DNA of 32,005 nt from Oscillospiraceae bacterium (GTDB lineage: Bacteria; Bacillota; Clostridia; Oscillospirales; Oscillospiraceae): positions 1 to 32,005 of the forward strand of contig JAFSHB010000107.1 in the NCBI GenBank assembly GCA_017440525.1, in the 5' to 3' direction. A program made the translations under genes and the position numbers. Each line of letters begins with the position of its first letter. The stretch's first letter is position 1. The notes under the pieces were generated by a model. The model saw only the letters and a program-made list of their open reading frames with translations, did not search any database and was not told the origin of the DNA. Positions 1-7,939 of this stretch are shown here, in pieces.

Positions 1-747
1 AACGGTATGATCCTGAACCCCGGCGATGTGTTCTCCTTCAATGAAGCGGTGGGAGAGCGTACCGAGGAGCGGGGCGTCCAGCCTGCTACCATCTATGGTG
101 GCGAGGGCGAGAGTGTGGATGGCGTTGGCGGCGGCATCTGTCAGGTGGCATCCACCATCTACTACACCACCCTCTATATGGATCTCGAGCAGGTCCAGCG
201 TGAGCCCCATATGTATCAGGTCACCTATGTGCCCGGCGGCATGGATGCCACCGTGTATTGGGATTCCGGCCTTGACTACAAGTTCCGCAATAACCGTGAG
301 CATCCCATGAAGATCCAGGCCAATGTGGACGGCGGCCATGTGAACATCACCTTCTGGGGCGTGAAGGAAAACGACAACTATGTGGAGATGACCTTCGCTG
401 TTTTGGAGACCTTCACCTCAGAGGATGTGGAGGAAGTGGACGAGACCAAGGAGCCTGGCTACCGCGAGCAGAAGCAGACGGCCTATACAGGTGCCAAGGT
501 GGAGGCCTATCAGAAGGTCTTTGACGGAGATGGCAAGCTCCTCAAGGAGAACACCATCAAGTCCACCTACAAGAGCCGCCCCAATATCTATATCGTTGGC
601 CCCACCGAGGAAGAGGAAGTGCCGGATCCGGACGACCCTGCCTTCGATCCCGACGATCCGTTCTACGACCCGGATGACCCGTTCTTCGACTTTGACCCTG
701 ACGATGAGGATCTCCCTGCCGACGAAGAGGATGTCTTCTGGCCGTAA
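1..747 (+). CDS. VanW-domain protein, C-terminal part (5' truncated by window)
   Basis: The reading frame is already open at base 1 (Asn-Gly-Met-Ile-Leu-Asn-Pro-Gly), so the true start lies upstream. The visible part begins inside the VanW core: NPGDVFSFNEAVGERT, then GVGGGICQVASTIY, which matches the conserved G-GGxCQ-S-T-Y segment of the VanW family. Members of this family are usually extracytoplasmic proteins linked to the cell wall; VanW itself sits in some vancomycin-resistance clusters, but its biochemical function is not settled. After the core, roughly codons 120-205 resemble a small beta-rich (G5-like) region. The last 40 residues are almost only Asp, Glu, Pro and Phe, in repeats of the form DPDDPxF. 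There is no peptidoglycan hydrolase domain in the visible part. No clear terminator follows the stop. No resistance genes are nearby, so a vancomycin role should not be assumed. Confidence 0.85.
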   Translation, partial: NGMILNPGDVFSFNEAVGERTEERGVQPATIYGGEGESVDGVGGGICQVASTIYYTTLYMDLEQVQREPHMYQVTYVPGGMDATVYWDSGLDYKFRNNREHPMKIQANVDGGHVNITFWGVKENDNYVEMTFAVLETFTSEDVEEVDETKEPGYREQKQTAYTGAKVEAYQKVFDGDGKLLKENTIKSTYKSRPNIYIVGPTEEEEVPDPDDPAFDPDDPFYDPDDPFFDFDPDDEDLPADEEDVFWP

Positions 748-844
748 AAAAGAATAAGAGTGATTTGGAAAGAACTCAATAAGGCGATTTGAGAACACTA
801 CTGAAATACGCCTCTGTTGCGCAGGTAGATATGCAAAAAAGGCG

Positions 845-1924
845 ATGAAAGCAATGTCTAAATATAACATAGTTGACCTGTTTGCTGGCGTTGGCGGATT
901 AAGCTATGGATTTTCAAAGTTTCCAGAGTTTAATATCATTGCTGCAAACGAAATTGAAAAAGATATCTCTATTGCATATACATTGAATCATCCGAAAGTT
1001 AAAATGCTTAATTGTGACATCAACGATCTGACGAAAGAACAACTGGAGCAAGTGCTGGGGGGAGACAAGATCGACATTGTTATCGGTGGCCCTCCTTGTC
1101 AGTCTTATTCCACATTAGGCAAGCGGCAAATGGATGATCGAGCGGATCTGTTTATGCAATACAAGAGGATCCTGAAAATTTTACAGCCCAGGGCATTTGT
1201 GTTTGAAAATGTGGTCGGCATCCTAAGCATGGATGGCGGAAGATTGTTCAAGCAAGTGCGAGCAGAGTTTGAAGAACTGGGATATTCTTTGAAGCATAAG
1301 GTGTTAAATGCTGTTGATTATGGAGTACCCCAGTTCAGAGAACGGGTGATCTTGGTAGGGATCAGAGGCGAAAATAATTATGAGTACCCTGCTCCGACAC
1401 ATGGAGAAGGGCTAAAGCCTTATGTTACTTTGAAGGATGCTATTGGAGATCTCCCTGTTCTGAAAAGCGGCCAATCAAGCACCTCTTATTCTTATGATTC
1501 GGATAACGAGTTTCTTGGGTTCGTCAGGGCTGACGGAGCAGACGAAGTTTCCGAGCATGCTGCACCTAAAAATGGAGCGCATTTGATCAGAATCATGGAA
1601 GCACTTCAGGATGGTCAATCCAAAAATGATCTCCCGGAAGATATTCGTCCTAAGAGCGGGTACGGAAACACTTATGCAAAATTATGGTGGGAACGCCCAG
1701 CGACAACGATCACGCGCAATTTTGCGTGTCCTTCGTCTTCGAGATGTATCCATCCGAGAGATTCCCGGGCGATGTCCATTCGTGAAGGTGCGCGTTTGCA
1801 AAGCTTCCCGGATGACTACAAGTTCTATGGGTCGGACGGTATGAAACGACTCGAGATAGGGAATGCTGTTCCGCCGCTTTTGTCTGTGGCGATCGCAAAG
1901 AAACTGTTGGAAGCATTAGAATAA
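845..1924 (+). CDS. DNA (cytosine-5-)-methyltransferase of a type II R-M system
   Basis: It transfers a methyl group from S-adenosylmethionine to cytosine C5 in a target site, protecting host DNA from the neighbouring endonuclease. The C5-methyltransferase motifs occur in order: VDLFAGVGGLSYGF (motif I, AdoMet binding), GGPPCQSYS (motif IV, with the catalytic Cys of PCQ), FENVVG (motif VI, ENV), QFRERVILVG (motif VIII), ARLQSFPDDY (motif IX) and GNAVPPLLS (motif X). The target-recognition region lies between VIII and IX. The length (359 aa) is normal for the family. The ATG at 854 is an equally good or better start, because AAAAAAGG ends 11 nt before it but only 2 nt before the ATG at 845. 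Base composition is visibly more AT-rich than the flanking genes, which suggests transfer. It converges with the endonuclease gene. Sequence specificity cannot be read from the sequence alone. Confidence 0.95.
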   Translation: MKAMSKYNIVDLFAGVGGLSYGFSKFPEFNIIAANEIEKDISIAYTLNHPKVKMLNCDINDLTKEQLEQVLGGDKIDIVIGGPPCQSYSTLGKRQMDDRADLFMQYKRILKILQPRAFVFENVVGILSMDGGRLFKQVRAEFEELGYSLKHKVLNAVDYGVPQFRERVILVGIRGENNYEYPAPTHGEGLKPYVTLKDAIGDLPVLKSGQSSTSYSYDSDNEFLGFVRADGADEVSEHAAPKNGAHLIRIMEALQDGQSKNDLPEDIRPKSGYGNTYAKLWWERPATTITRNFACPSSSRCIHPRDSRAMSIREGARLQSFPDDYKFYGSDGMKRLEIGNAVPPLLSVAIAKKLLEALE

Positions 1925-1928
1925 GACA

Positions 1929-1954
1929 AAGCCGCCCAGATAAATGGGCGGCTT
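1929..1954. terminator. Hairpin between convergent M and R genes
   Basis: A perfect 10-bp stem, AAGCCGCCCA/TGGGCGGCTT, with a GATAAA loop lies 5 nt after the methyltransferase stop and about 55 nt after the endonuclease stop. The T-rich run (CTTTGTCTTATT) is on the minus-strand exit side, so it looks better as a terminator for the endonuclease transcript. It may serve both convergent genes. Confidence 0.7.
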
Positions 1955-2007
1955 CGTATATTAGTTATAGACCAAAGATGTGCAATTTGTTGGCATATGG
2001 CATCCTC

Positions 2008-2850
2008 CTACTTCTTCAGCAACTGACACAACTTGCTATAGTCGTGATGGAACTGGAGTTGTCCTTGGTGCCACTGCACAAATCCGAACGGAAGCTGTAT
2101 GGTAGTTCCACCATACGAAGATCCGTAACAGGTTTCTTTGTGTGCAACAGCTCGTACGGCTTCACATACATCCTCAATGAAGAAAATGTCGTCCGTATCA
2201 TTTTCGCCAAGAAGATTGATGTACCAAACAAAGTCCGACCACTCATCACGGTCGCGCACGGCTCCCATGGAAAAAGAGAGCTTGGCGAGTTCATAAGCAT
2301 TATCGGTGAACCAATTTAATAAGGCATTATAAAGATCTTCATCATACGCCTTGAGCGTGGTGGCATTCAAGCTTTCGTGCCTGATCTGCAAAGCATAGTT
2401 TTTGGCATTACGGCGATCTCCATGGCGTTCTATGATCTCAACAGCGTCATCGGCAGCGGCCCAGAACAGCTTGATCGCTCGCTGGACATCGGATGGGATC
2501 TTTATGTCAAACTGTTTCTCAAATGTGTCGATAAACAGGCCGGCTCTTACAAAGTAAACCTGACCACCAAGACTTTTCTTTATAGAAACATTGATGACTT
2601 CGTTGGTGTCGAGATATACTTTCAAGTCAGTCTTTGATCTGGTTTTTCTGCTATTTACACTCGGCACATTAGTCTCATGCAAACCGCCTATGCTTGTTTT
2701 TACGATTTTTGCAGAGGCCCGATGTACTCTTTCCAGAAAACTATTTTGAAAAGTCCGGTCGGTATCAAGGAGGTCTTTGACGAGATCTTCATTTTTGTGT
2801 CCGGACAGCTTGGCGTGTTGCCACCCGGTCGCCCTATCTCTGTGTTCCAT
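2008..2850 (-). CDS. Putative type II restriction endonuclease, PD-(D/E)XK type
   Basis: A 280-aa protein, called an endonuclease from a plausible nuclease core plus context. The start is set at 2850, where GGAGG lies 9 nt upstream; the longer open frame to 2991 has no support and overlaps the controller gene. It begins MEHRDRATGWQHAKLSGHKN. A likely nuclease core is SKTDLKVYL followed by NVSIKKSLGGQ: Asp75 and the Ser-Ile-Lys of residues 89-91 would be the D and (D/E)xK-like positions of the PD-(D/E)XK fold. Its first codons overlap the 3' end of the controller gene by 17 bp, so the two are co-transcribed, as in many C-protein systems. It converges with the cytosine methyltransferase. I do not recognise the exact family, and the cut site is unknown. 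Alternative: another protein of an R-M locus. The context makes an endonuclease much more likely. Confidence 0.75.
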   Translation of the reverse strand: MEHRDRATGWQHAKLSGHKNEDLVKDLLDTDRTFQNSFLERVHRASAKIVKTSIGGLHETNVPSVNSRKTRSKTDLKVYLDTNEVINVSIKKSLGGQVYFVRAGLFIDTFEKQFDIKIPSDVQRAIKLFWAAADDAVEIIERHGDRRNAKNYALQIRHESLNATTLKAYDEDLYNALLNWFTDNAYELAKLSFSMGAVRDRDEWSDFVWYINLLGENDTDDIFFIEDVCEAVRAVAHKETCYGSSYGGTTIQLPFGFVQWHQGQLQFHHDYSKLCQLLKK

Positions 2851-3064
2851 GATCTTCATCCTCCAAAAACAGCTTATATGTGTCGATCTCCAAAGCATCA
2901 GCGATTCGCTGGATGTTTTCAAGAGAGATGCTTCTGCGATAACATTCGATCGCGCTGATATATGTGCGGTGCATTCCACATTTTTCGGCAAAAGCCTCTT
3001 GCGAAAGACCTATCGCTATGCGGTGCTGCTTCACATTTGATCCGAAAACCTTAATGATATCCAT
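2834..3064 (-). CDS. XRE-family controller (C) protein of the R-M system
   Basis: A 76-aa protein that is almost entirely one helix-turn-helix domain: GSNVKQHRIAIGLSQEAFAE, then KCGMHRTYISAIECYRRS, then LENIQRIADALEI. The size, the domain and the position directly before the endonuclease are those of C proteins, which bind C-boxes as dimers, activate their own promoter with the endonuclease gene, and delay restriction until methylation is established. The start at 3064 is chosen because GGAGG lies 11 nt upstream and the protein then has the usual C-protein length. ATGs at 3082 and 3100 are in frame; the one at 3100 could be used from a leaderless transcript. The longest open frame would start inside the glnN terminator at 3220 and is rejected. 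It overlaps the endonuclease gene by 17 bp. Confidence 0.85.
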   Translation of the reverse strand: MDIIKVFGSNVKQHRIAIGLSQEAFAEKCGMHRTYISAIECYRRSISLENIQRIADALEIDTYKLFLEDEDHGTQR

Positions 3065-3102
3065 ATCTACATCATCCTCCATACTCAATGGTATATCCAT
3101 GA

Positions 3103-3130
3103 TGACAATAAGTCTACACACAATAAGTAT
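3103..3130 (-). promoter_or_regulatory. C-box-like double operator of the controller gene
   Basis: Read on the minus strand, ACTTATTGT occurs twice (complement of ACAATAAGT at 3105-3113 and 3120-3128), separated by GTGTAG. The downstream copy is embedded in GACTTATTGTC, an imperfect palindrome with GAC/GTC ends. The layout, two GACT-type boxes separated by a GTGT-type spacer just upstream of the gene, is that known for C-protein operators such as C.AhdI. TTGTCA (3108-3103) at its downstream edge could be the -35 element. Confidence 0.7.
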
Positions 3131-3202
3131 CGAAAAGGATCGAAACGAATAATGAGATGGCATTAAAAGGGTATGCCTGCCTGAAGATCCTGCAAAAAGA
3201 AA

Positions 3203-3232
3203 AGGAACTGCCTTTTTCAAAAGGCAGTTCCT
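3203..3232 (-). terminator. Intrinsic terminator of glnN
   Basis: A perfect 14-bp inverted repeat, AGGAACTGCCTTTT and its complement at 3219-3232, with a 2-nt loop. On the minus strand it is followed by TTTCTTTTTGC, a good U-tract. It lies 13 nt past the glutamine synthetase stop. Confidence 0.9.
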
Positions 3233-3244
3233 CTTTATCGTTTA

Positions 3245-5335
3245 TCAAACTCCGAACAGCAGATCCACATAGGTGGGGAAGGGCCAGAAGTCGGCGGCCA
3301 CCAGGGTCTCCAGATGGTCGATGATGGCTCTCGTCTTTTCCATCTGGACAAAGACCTTGTCGTGGAAATATCTGAGCTTGGCTTCACCTACCGCATCGGC
3401 AGGGATGGTGTTGATCGCGGTCTTCAGATCCGTGCAGGCATCCAGAAGATCTGCGTTGAGGTGGCAGATGCTCTCCGCCAGCGCCTCTTCCACACGGCAG
3501 GACACATTGGGCAGGGCCTTGCGCTTGTCGTTGATGGTGGCGCAGAGCTTTGCCGAATAGTGGCTGGCGGCATTGAGGATCTGATGCTGGATCATATCGA
3601 TGAGGGTGTTGGCTTCGATGTTCACCACCTTGCAGTAGCTCTCCATGTGGATCTCATGGCGGGCACGCATCTCACTTTCGGTGTAGACGCCGTGCTTGGT
3701 GAACAGGTCGATATTTTTGGGCATCATATAGGCAGGCAGTGCCTCAGCACAGTTTCGCAGATCGGCAAGGCCGCGGCGGTGTGCCTCCTGCACCCAGCTC
3801 TCATCGTAGCCGTTGCCGTCGAAGATGATGCGCTTGTGCTCGGTCAGAGCCTGACGGATCAGCTCGTGGAGATCTCGCTGGAAATCGGTGGAGCCCTCCA
3901 GACGGTCGGCGAACCAGCAGAGGGATTCTGCCATCAGGGTGTTGAGCACCACATTGTGGCCGGAGACGGACTGATTGGAGCCGGGCATGCGGAACTCGAA
4001 TTTATTGCCGGTGAAGGCCAGAGGAGAGGTGCGGTTGCGGTCGGTGGTGTCCTGCGGGATGGTGGGCAGGATATCCACACCGATACGCAGACTGCGCTTG
4101 CTCACTTCCACATAGTCGATGCCCTCGGTGATGGCGTGGATGATATCGTCCAGCTCCTTGCCGAGGTAGATGGAGATGATGGCGGGAGGTGCTTCATTGC
4201 CGCCCAGACGGTGATCGTTGCCTGCTGTGGCGGCGGAGGTGCGGAGCAGCTCCTGATACTCGTCCACGCCCTTGATGAAGGCGGCAAGGAACAGCAGGAA
4301 CTGGGCATTCTGGCTGGGCGTCTTGCCGGGGGAGAACAGGTTTTTGCCTGTATCCGTGCCGAGGCTCCAGTTGTTGTGCTTGCCGGAGCCGTTGACGCCT
4401 GCGAAGGGCTTTTCATGGAGCAGGCACACTAAGTCATGGCGGGAGGCCACGCGCTTCATGATGTCCATGGTCAGCTGATTGTGGTCGCAGGCGATATTGG
4501 ATTCGGTATAGACCGGGGCCATCTCGTGCTGGGCAGGCGCGGCCTCGTTGTGCTTGGTCTTGGAGCAGACGCCCAGCTTCCAGAGCTCTTCGTCCAGATC
4601 CTTCATATAGGCGGCCACGCGGGGCTTGATCACACCGAAATAGTGATCGTCCAGCTCCTGCCCCTTGGGGGGCTTGGCACCGAAGAGGGTGCGGCCGCAG
4701 AGCCTGAGATCCTCGCGGCGGTCGTACATGGCCTTGTCCACGAGGAAGTATTCCTGCTCCGGGCCAACATTGGAGATGACCTTGGTGGTCTCGGTATCAC
4801 CGAACAGGCGCAGCACGCGCAGAGCCTGCTTGCCCACTGCGTCCAAAGAGCGGAGCAGGGGCGTTTTCTTATCCAGCGCCTCGCCGGAATAGGAGCAGAA
4901 GACTGTGGGGATGCAGAGACTGCCGTCTTTGATGAATGCGAAGGCTGTGGGATCCCATGCCGTGTAGCCGCGTGCTTCGAAGGTGGCACGCAGACCGCCG
5001 GAGGGGAAGGAGGAGGCGTCGGGCTCACCGCGGACCAGCTCCTTGCCGGAGAAGTCCATCATGACCTTGCCGTGACCGCAGGGACTGACGAAGCTGTCGT
5101 GCTTTTCGGCGGAAAGACCGGTCATGGGCTGGAACCAGTGGGTATAGTGGGTCACGCCATGCTCCAAGGCCCAGCGCTTCATGCCCTCGGCGATATCATT
5201 GGCAGTGTCCAGCTGCAGAGGCGTGCCGTCGGTCAGGCAGCGCTTCCATGCAGAAAGGGCTTCGGAAGAGACATAACGCTCCATGGCTTCTTCGTTGAAT
5301 ACCATGGAACCAAAATAATCGGGAAGCTGATTCAT
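3245..5335 (-). CDS. glnN: Glutamine synthetase type III
   Basis: It makes glutamine from glutamate, ammonia and ATP in the cytoplasm, the main entry of ammonia into metabolism. The length (696 aa) fits GSIII, which is much longer than GSI/GSII. Visible family motifs are the N-terminal beta-Grasp region with THWFQPMTG (about 65-73) and HGKVMMDFSGKEL (88-100), then GPEQEYF (191-197, metal and glutamate site), KHNEAAPAQHE (261-271), NGSGKHNNWS (315-324) and GGNEAPPAIIS (378-388). AAGGAG lies 9 nt before the ATG at 5335. It is monocistronic, with its own promoter (5368-5396) and a strong terminator (3203-3232). It is divergent from the HD-domain gene. No glnR or PII gene is visible nearby, and no nitrogen-regulator operator was recognised. 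Confidence 0.97.
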   Translation of the reverse strand: MNQLPDYFGSMVFNEEAMERYVSSEALSAWKRCLTDGTPLQLDTANDIAEGMKRWALEHGVTHYTHWFQPMTGLSAEKHDSFVSPCGHGKVMMDFSGKELVRGEPDASSFPSGGLRATFEARGYTAWDPTAFAFIKDGSLCIPTVFCSYSGEALDKKTPLLRSLDAVGKQALRVLRLFGDTETTKVISNVGPEQEYFLVDKAMYDRREDLRLCGRTLFGAKPPKGQELDDHYFGVIKPRVAAYMKDLDEELWKLGVCSKTKHNEAAPAQHEMAPVYTESNIACDHNQLTMDIMKRVASRHDLVCLLHEKPFAGVNGSGKHNNWSLGTDTGKNLFSPGKTPSQNAQFLLFLAAFIKGVDEYQELLRTSAATAGNDHRLGGNEAPPAIISIYLGKELDDIIHAITEGIDYVEVSKRSLRIGVDILPTIPQDTTDRNRTSPLAFTGNKFEFRMPGSNQSVSGHNVVLNTLMAESLCWFADRLEGSTDFQRDLHELIRQALTEHKRIIFDGNGYDESWVQEAHRRGLADLRNCAEALPAYMMPKNIDLFTKHGVYTESEMRARHEIHMESYCKVVNIEANTLIDMIQHQILNAASHYSAKLCATINDKRKALPNVSCRVEEALAESICHLNADLLDACTDLKTAINTIPADAVGEAKLRYFHDKVFVQMEKTRAIIDHLETLVAADFWPFPTYVDLLFGV

Positions 5336-5367
5336 AGCAAAAAACTCCTTATCGATGTCACGGTGTT

Positions 5368-5396
5368 ACTATATAATAATTGCGGGGAAATTGCAA
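5368..5396 (-). promoter_or_regulatory. glnN promoter
   Basis: On the minus strand TTGCAA (5396-5391), a 17-bp AT-rich spacer and TATAGT (5373-5368) form a sigma-A-type promoter, 33 bp before the start codon and just upstream of the AAGGAG at 5350-5345. ATTGC/GCAAT inverted sequences overlap it and could be an operator. Confidence 0.7.
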
Positions 5397-5405
5397 TTAT
5401 TTTTC

Positions 5406-5434
5406 TTGCGCCGTTCCATGGAATGTGATATGCT
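5406..5434 (+). promoter_or_regulatory. Promoter of the HD-domain/nptA operon
   Basis: TTGCGC (5406-5411), a 17-bp spacer and TATGCT (5429-5434) form a plausible sigma-A promoter about 45 bp before the TTG start. It is divergent from the glnN promoter about 10 bp away, so the two may interfere or share regulation. Confidence 0.5.
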
Positions 5435-5478
5435 ACAAGTGGTATAGTAGGAAGCTCTGAGAGGAAAGGAGCGATACT

Positions 5479-6138
5479 TTGATAACCTTAGAACAACTGA
5501 AAGAAAACGCGGAGATCCGCACCTATATCTCGGTGGCGGACCGCTCTCTTGCGGCTCTGGGCTATACGGAGCACAGCTTCGCCCATGTGACGAAGGTGGC
5601 GGAGACGGCGGGCTATATCCTGCAGACACTGGGCCGTCCCGCGCATGAGGTGGAGCTGGTGAGGGTGGCCGGGTATCTCCACGATATCGGCAACATCGTC
5701 AACCGTGCCGACCACTCCCAATCCGGTGCTGTCATGGCTTTCCACATCCTGCGGGATCTCGGCATGGAGCCGGAGGATCTTGCCACGGTGGTGGCTGCCA
5801 TCGGCAACCACGATGAAGGGACCGGCGTGCCGGTGGACGATCTTTCGGCGGCGCTCATCCTGGCGGACAAATCCGATGTGCGCCGAAGCCGCGTCCGCAA
5901 CCGCGACAAAGCCACCTTCGACATCCACGACCGTGTCAACTACTCCGTCAAGCAGGCGGTCCTGAAGATCAATGAAGACAGATCCAACATCAAGCTGAAG
6001 ATGCATATCGATACGAAATACGGCTCGATCATGGATTACTTCCAGATATTCCTGACCAGGATGAACCTTTGCCGGGAGGCGGCGAAGAAGCTGGGACTGG
6101 AGTTCAAACTCATCATCAATGAGCAGACATTGCTGTAA
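5479..6138 (+). CDS. HD-domain phosphohydrolase
   Basis: A 219-aa protein starting at TTG; AAAGGAG at 5465-5471, 7 nt upstream, supports this start and no ATG competes. HD-superfamily proteins hydrolyse phosphomonoesters or phosphodiesters of nucleotides with a His/Asp-bound metal. Candidate ligands are His36 (SFAHV), His68-Asp69 (YLHDIGN), His79 (ADHS), His111-Asp112 (GNHDEG) and Asp130 (LADKSD). This pattern resembles the single-domain HD proteins of Clostridia rather than the RelA/SpoT or HD-GYP families, because there is no synthetase domain and no GYP motif. It is the first gene of a run of closely spaced + genes, 33 bp before the phosphate transporter gene. The substrate is unknown. Confidence 0.85.
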   Translation: MITLEQLKENAEIRTYISVADRSLAALGYTEHSFAHVTKVAETAGYILQTLGRPAHEVELVRVAGYLHDIGNIVNRADHSQSGAVMAFHILRDLGMEPEDLATVVAAIGNHDEGTGVPVDDLSAALILADKSDVRRSRVRNRDKATFDIHDRVNYSVKQAVLKINEDRSNIKLKMHIDTKYGSIMDYFQIFLTRMNLCREAAKKLGLEFKLIINEQTLL

Positions 6139-6171
6139 AAATCGCATTATAAAGAACAGGAGATAAAAGAG

Positions 6172-7923
6172 ATGGATCTTTTTAATGTACTGACCCTTTG
6201 CTGCGGCTTGGCTTTCTTCCTTTTCGGCATGCAGACCATGAGCCACAATCTGGAGCGTCTTGCCGGCGGCAAGCTGGAAGGCACCTTGAAGAAAATGACG
6301 GCCAGTCCCATCGTGAGCTGTGCGCTGGGTGCGATCATCACCATCGCCATGCAGTCGTCCTCCGCCTGTACGGTCATGCTGGTGGGCCTTGTCAACTCCG
6401 GCATCATGCACTTTGCACAGACCCTCAATGTCATCTTCGGCGCCAACATCGGCACGACGCTGACGGCGTGGATCCTGTCACTTTCCGGCATCGAGAGCGA
6501 CGCCTTCTTCCTGCAGATGCTCAAGCCGGTGAACTTCTCTCCCATTTTGGCGGTCATCGGTGTGTTCATGACCATGCTCGCCAAGAAGGAGCGCAATAAG
6601 TCTCTGGGCAACATCCTCGTTGGCTTTGCCGTTTTGATGTACGGCATGAGCTTCATGTCGGATGCGGTCAGCCCCTTGGCAGATATGCCGGAGTTCGGCG
6701 CATTGATGGTCAAGTTCAATAATCCTGCCATCGGTGTCATCGTGGGCGCGCTGTTCACGGCGCTGATCCAGTCCTCTGCGGCATCGGTCGGTATCCTGCA
6801 GGCCCTTGCCATGACCGGCTCTGTGACCTACGGCATGGCGATCCCCATCATCATGGGTCAGAACATCGGCACCTGTATCACGGCGGTGATCTCCTGCATC
6901 GGCGCCAATGCCGGTGCCAAGCGCGTAGCTGTGATCCATACGCTGATCAATATCCTGGGCACGATCATCATCCTGCCTGTGTATCTGATCCTCAACGCGA
7001 TCTTCCATTTCCCCATCACCGATTCGCCCATCGATGCCATGGGCATCGCCCTTTGCCATACCCTGTTCAACATCATCGCCACGGCGCTGCTCATGCCCAA
7101 CGGCAAGCTGATCATCCGCCTGACCGAATGGCTGACCAGAGAAAAGGGTACGGCTACCGAAAAAGATCAGATCTGCATCCTCGACGAGCGTCTGCTCCGC
7201 AGCCCCTCTATCGCGGTGCGTGAGTGTGCTGAGTACACCAAGGAGATGTGCGTCATCACCAGACAGACCCTGCAGAAGGCCATCGCACTGTTTGACGATT
7301 ACAGCGAAGAGGCTGCGCAGGAGATCGTGGATCTGGAAAACACGATCGACTTGTACGAAGACCGTTTGGGCACCTTCCTTGTGAAGCTGTCCGCGCAGGC
7401 ACTGTCCCAGACTGCTGCCGACGAAGTCTCTGTCATGCTCCACACCATCGGCGACTTCGAGCGTATGAGCGACCATGCTGTCACCATGAAGGAAGTGGCT
7501 GAGGAACTGCGCGAGAAGAACTTGACCTTCTCCGACGAAGCAAGACATGAGCTCAACACTGTGGCAGCTGCCATTGAGGAGATCCTGGCTCTGACCGAAA
7601 AGTCCTTCCTGGAAAACGATGGTCAGCTGGCTACCAAGGTCGAGCCTTTGGAGCAGGTGGTCGATCAGCTGATCACCAAGGTCAAGGCCAATCATATCGC
7701 CCGTCTGCAAAGAGGCGAGTGCAGCATCGTGCTGGGCTTCATCCTGTCCGATCTGCTGCACAGCTTCTCCCGTATCTCCGACCACTGCTCCAATGTAGCT
7801 GTCACGGTCATCGAGGTCGAGCATAACTCCTTCGATACCCACCAGTACCTCAATGCCGTCAAGTACGGCGACGACGACTTCGCGGAAGAATTCAACAGGT
7901 TTGCCGAGAAGTATCCTCTGTAA
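6172..7923 (+). CDS. Na+/phosphate cotransporter with C-terminal PhoU domain
   Basis: A membrane protein of 583 aa that probably moves inorganic phosphate with sodium. The N-terminal half (about 1-310) carries the duplicated Na/Pi-cotransporter signature: QSSSA at 61-65 and QSSAA at 200-204, with GANIGTT (90-96) and GQNIGTC (229-235) as the paired second motifs. These form the inverted repeat typical of the NptA/SLC34-like family. About 8 hydrophobic segments are visible. The C-terminal part (about 345-560) is helical and PhoU-like, with HTIGDFERMSDHA and SFSRISDHCSN as the two metal-binding E/D-rich motifs. The fusion is standard for bacterial members. An AGGAG lies about 10 nt before the ATG. 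It sits 33 bp after the HD gene and 16 bp before the acetyltransferase. Confidence 0.95.
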   Translation: MDLFNVLTLCCGLAFFLFGMQTMSHNLERLAGGKLEGTLKKMTASPIVSCALGAIITIAMQSSSACTVMLVGLVNSGIMHFAQTLNVIFGANIGTTLTAWILSLSGIESDAFFLQMLKPVNFSPILAVIGVFMTMLAKKERNKSLGNILVGFAVLMYGMSFMSDAVSPLADMPEFGALMVKFNNPAIGVIVGALFTALIQSSAASVGILQALAMTGSVTYGMAIPIIMGQNIGTCITAVISCIGANAGAKRVAVIHTLINILGTIIILPVYLILNAIFHFPITDSPIDAMGIALCHTLFNIIATALLMPNGKLIIRLTEWLTREKGTATEKDQICILDERLLRSPSIAVRECAEYTKEMCVITRQTLQKAIALFDDYSEEAAQEIVDLENTIDLYEDRLGTFLVKLSAQALSQTAADEVSVMLHTIGDFERMSDHAVTMKEVAEELREKNLTFSDEARHELNTVAAAIEEILALTEKSFLENDGQLATKVEPLEQVVDQLITKVKANHIARLQRGECSIVLGFILSDLLHSFSRISDHCSNVAVTVIEVEHNSFDTHQYLNAVKYGDDDFAEEFNRFAEKYPL

Positions 7924-7939
7924 AGAAAGAAGGGCTCTT

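Noticed and set aside
1-747. Vancomycin resistance locus
   Set aside because: Only a VanW domain is present; no vanA/B/H/X/R/S-type gene is in the window, and VanW-domain proteins are common in Clostridia without resistance.
2851-2991. N-terminal extension of the endonuclease frame
   Set aside because: It overlaps the controller gene in another frame and lacks a ribosome site; the ATG at 2850 has GGAGG 9 nt upstream.
748-3244. Short similar runs at the two ends of the R-M island as target-site duplication
   Set aside because: GAATAAGAG near 756 and GAATAATGAG near 3147 are weakly alike AT-rich words; not convincing without an empty site for comparison.
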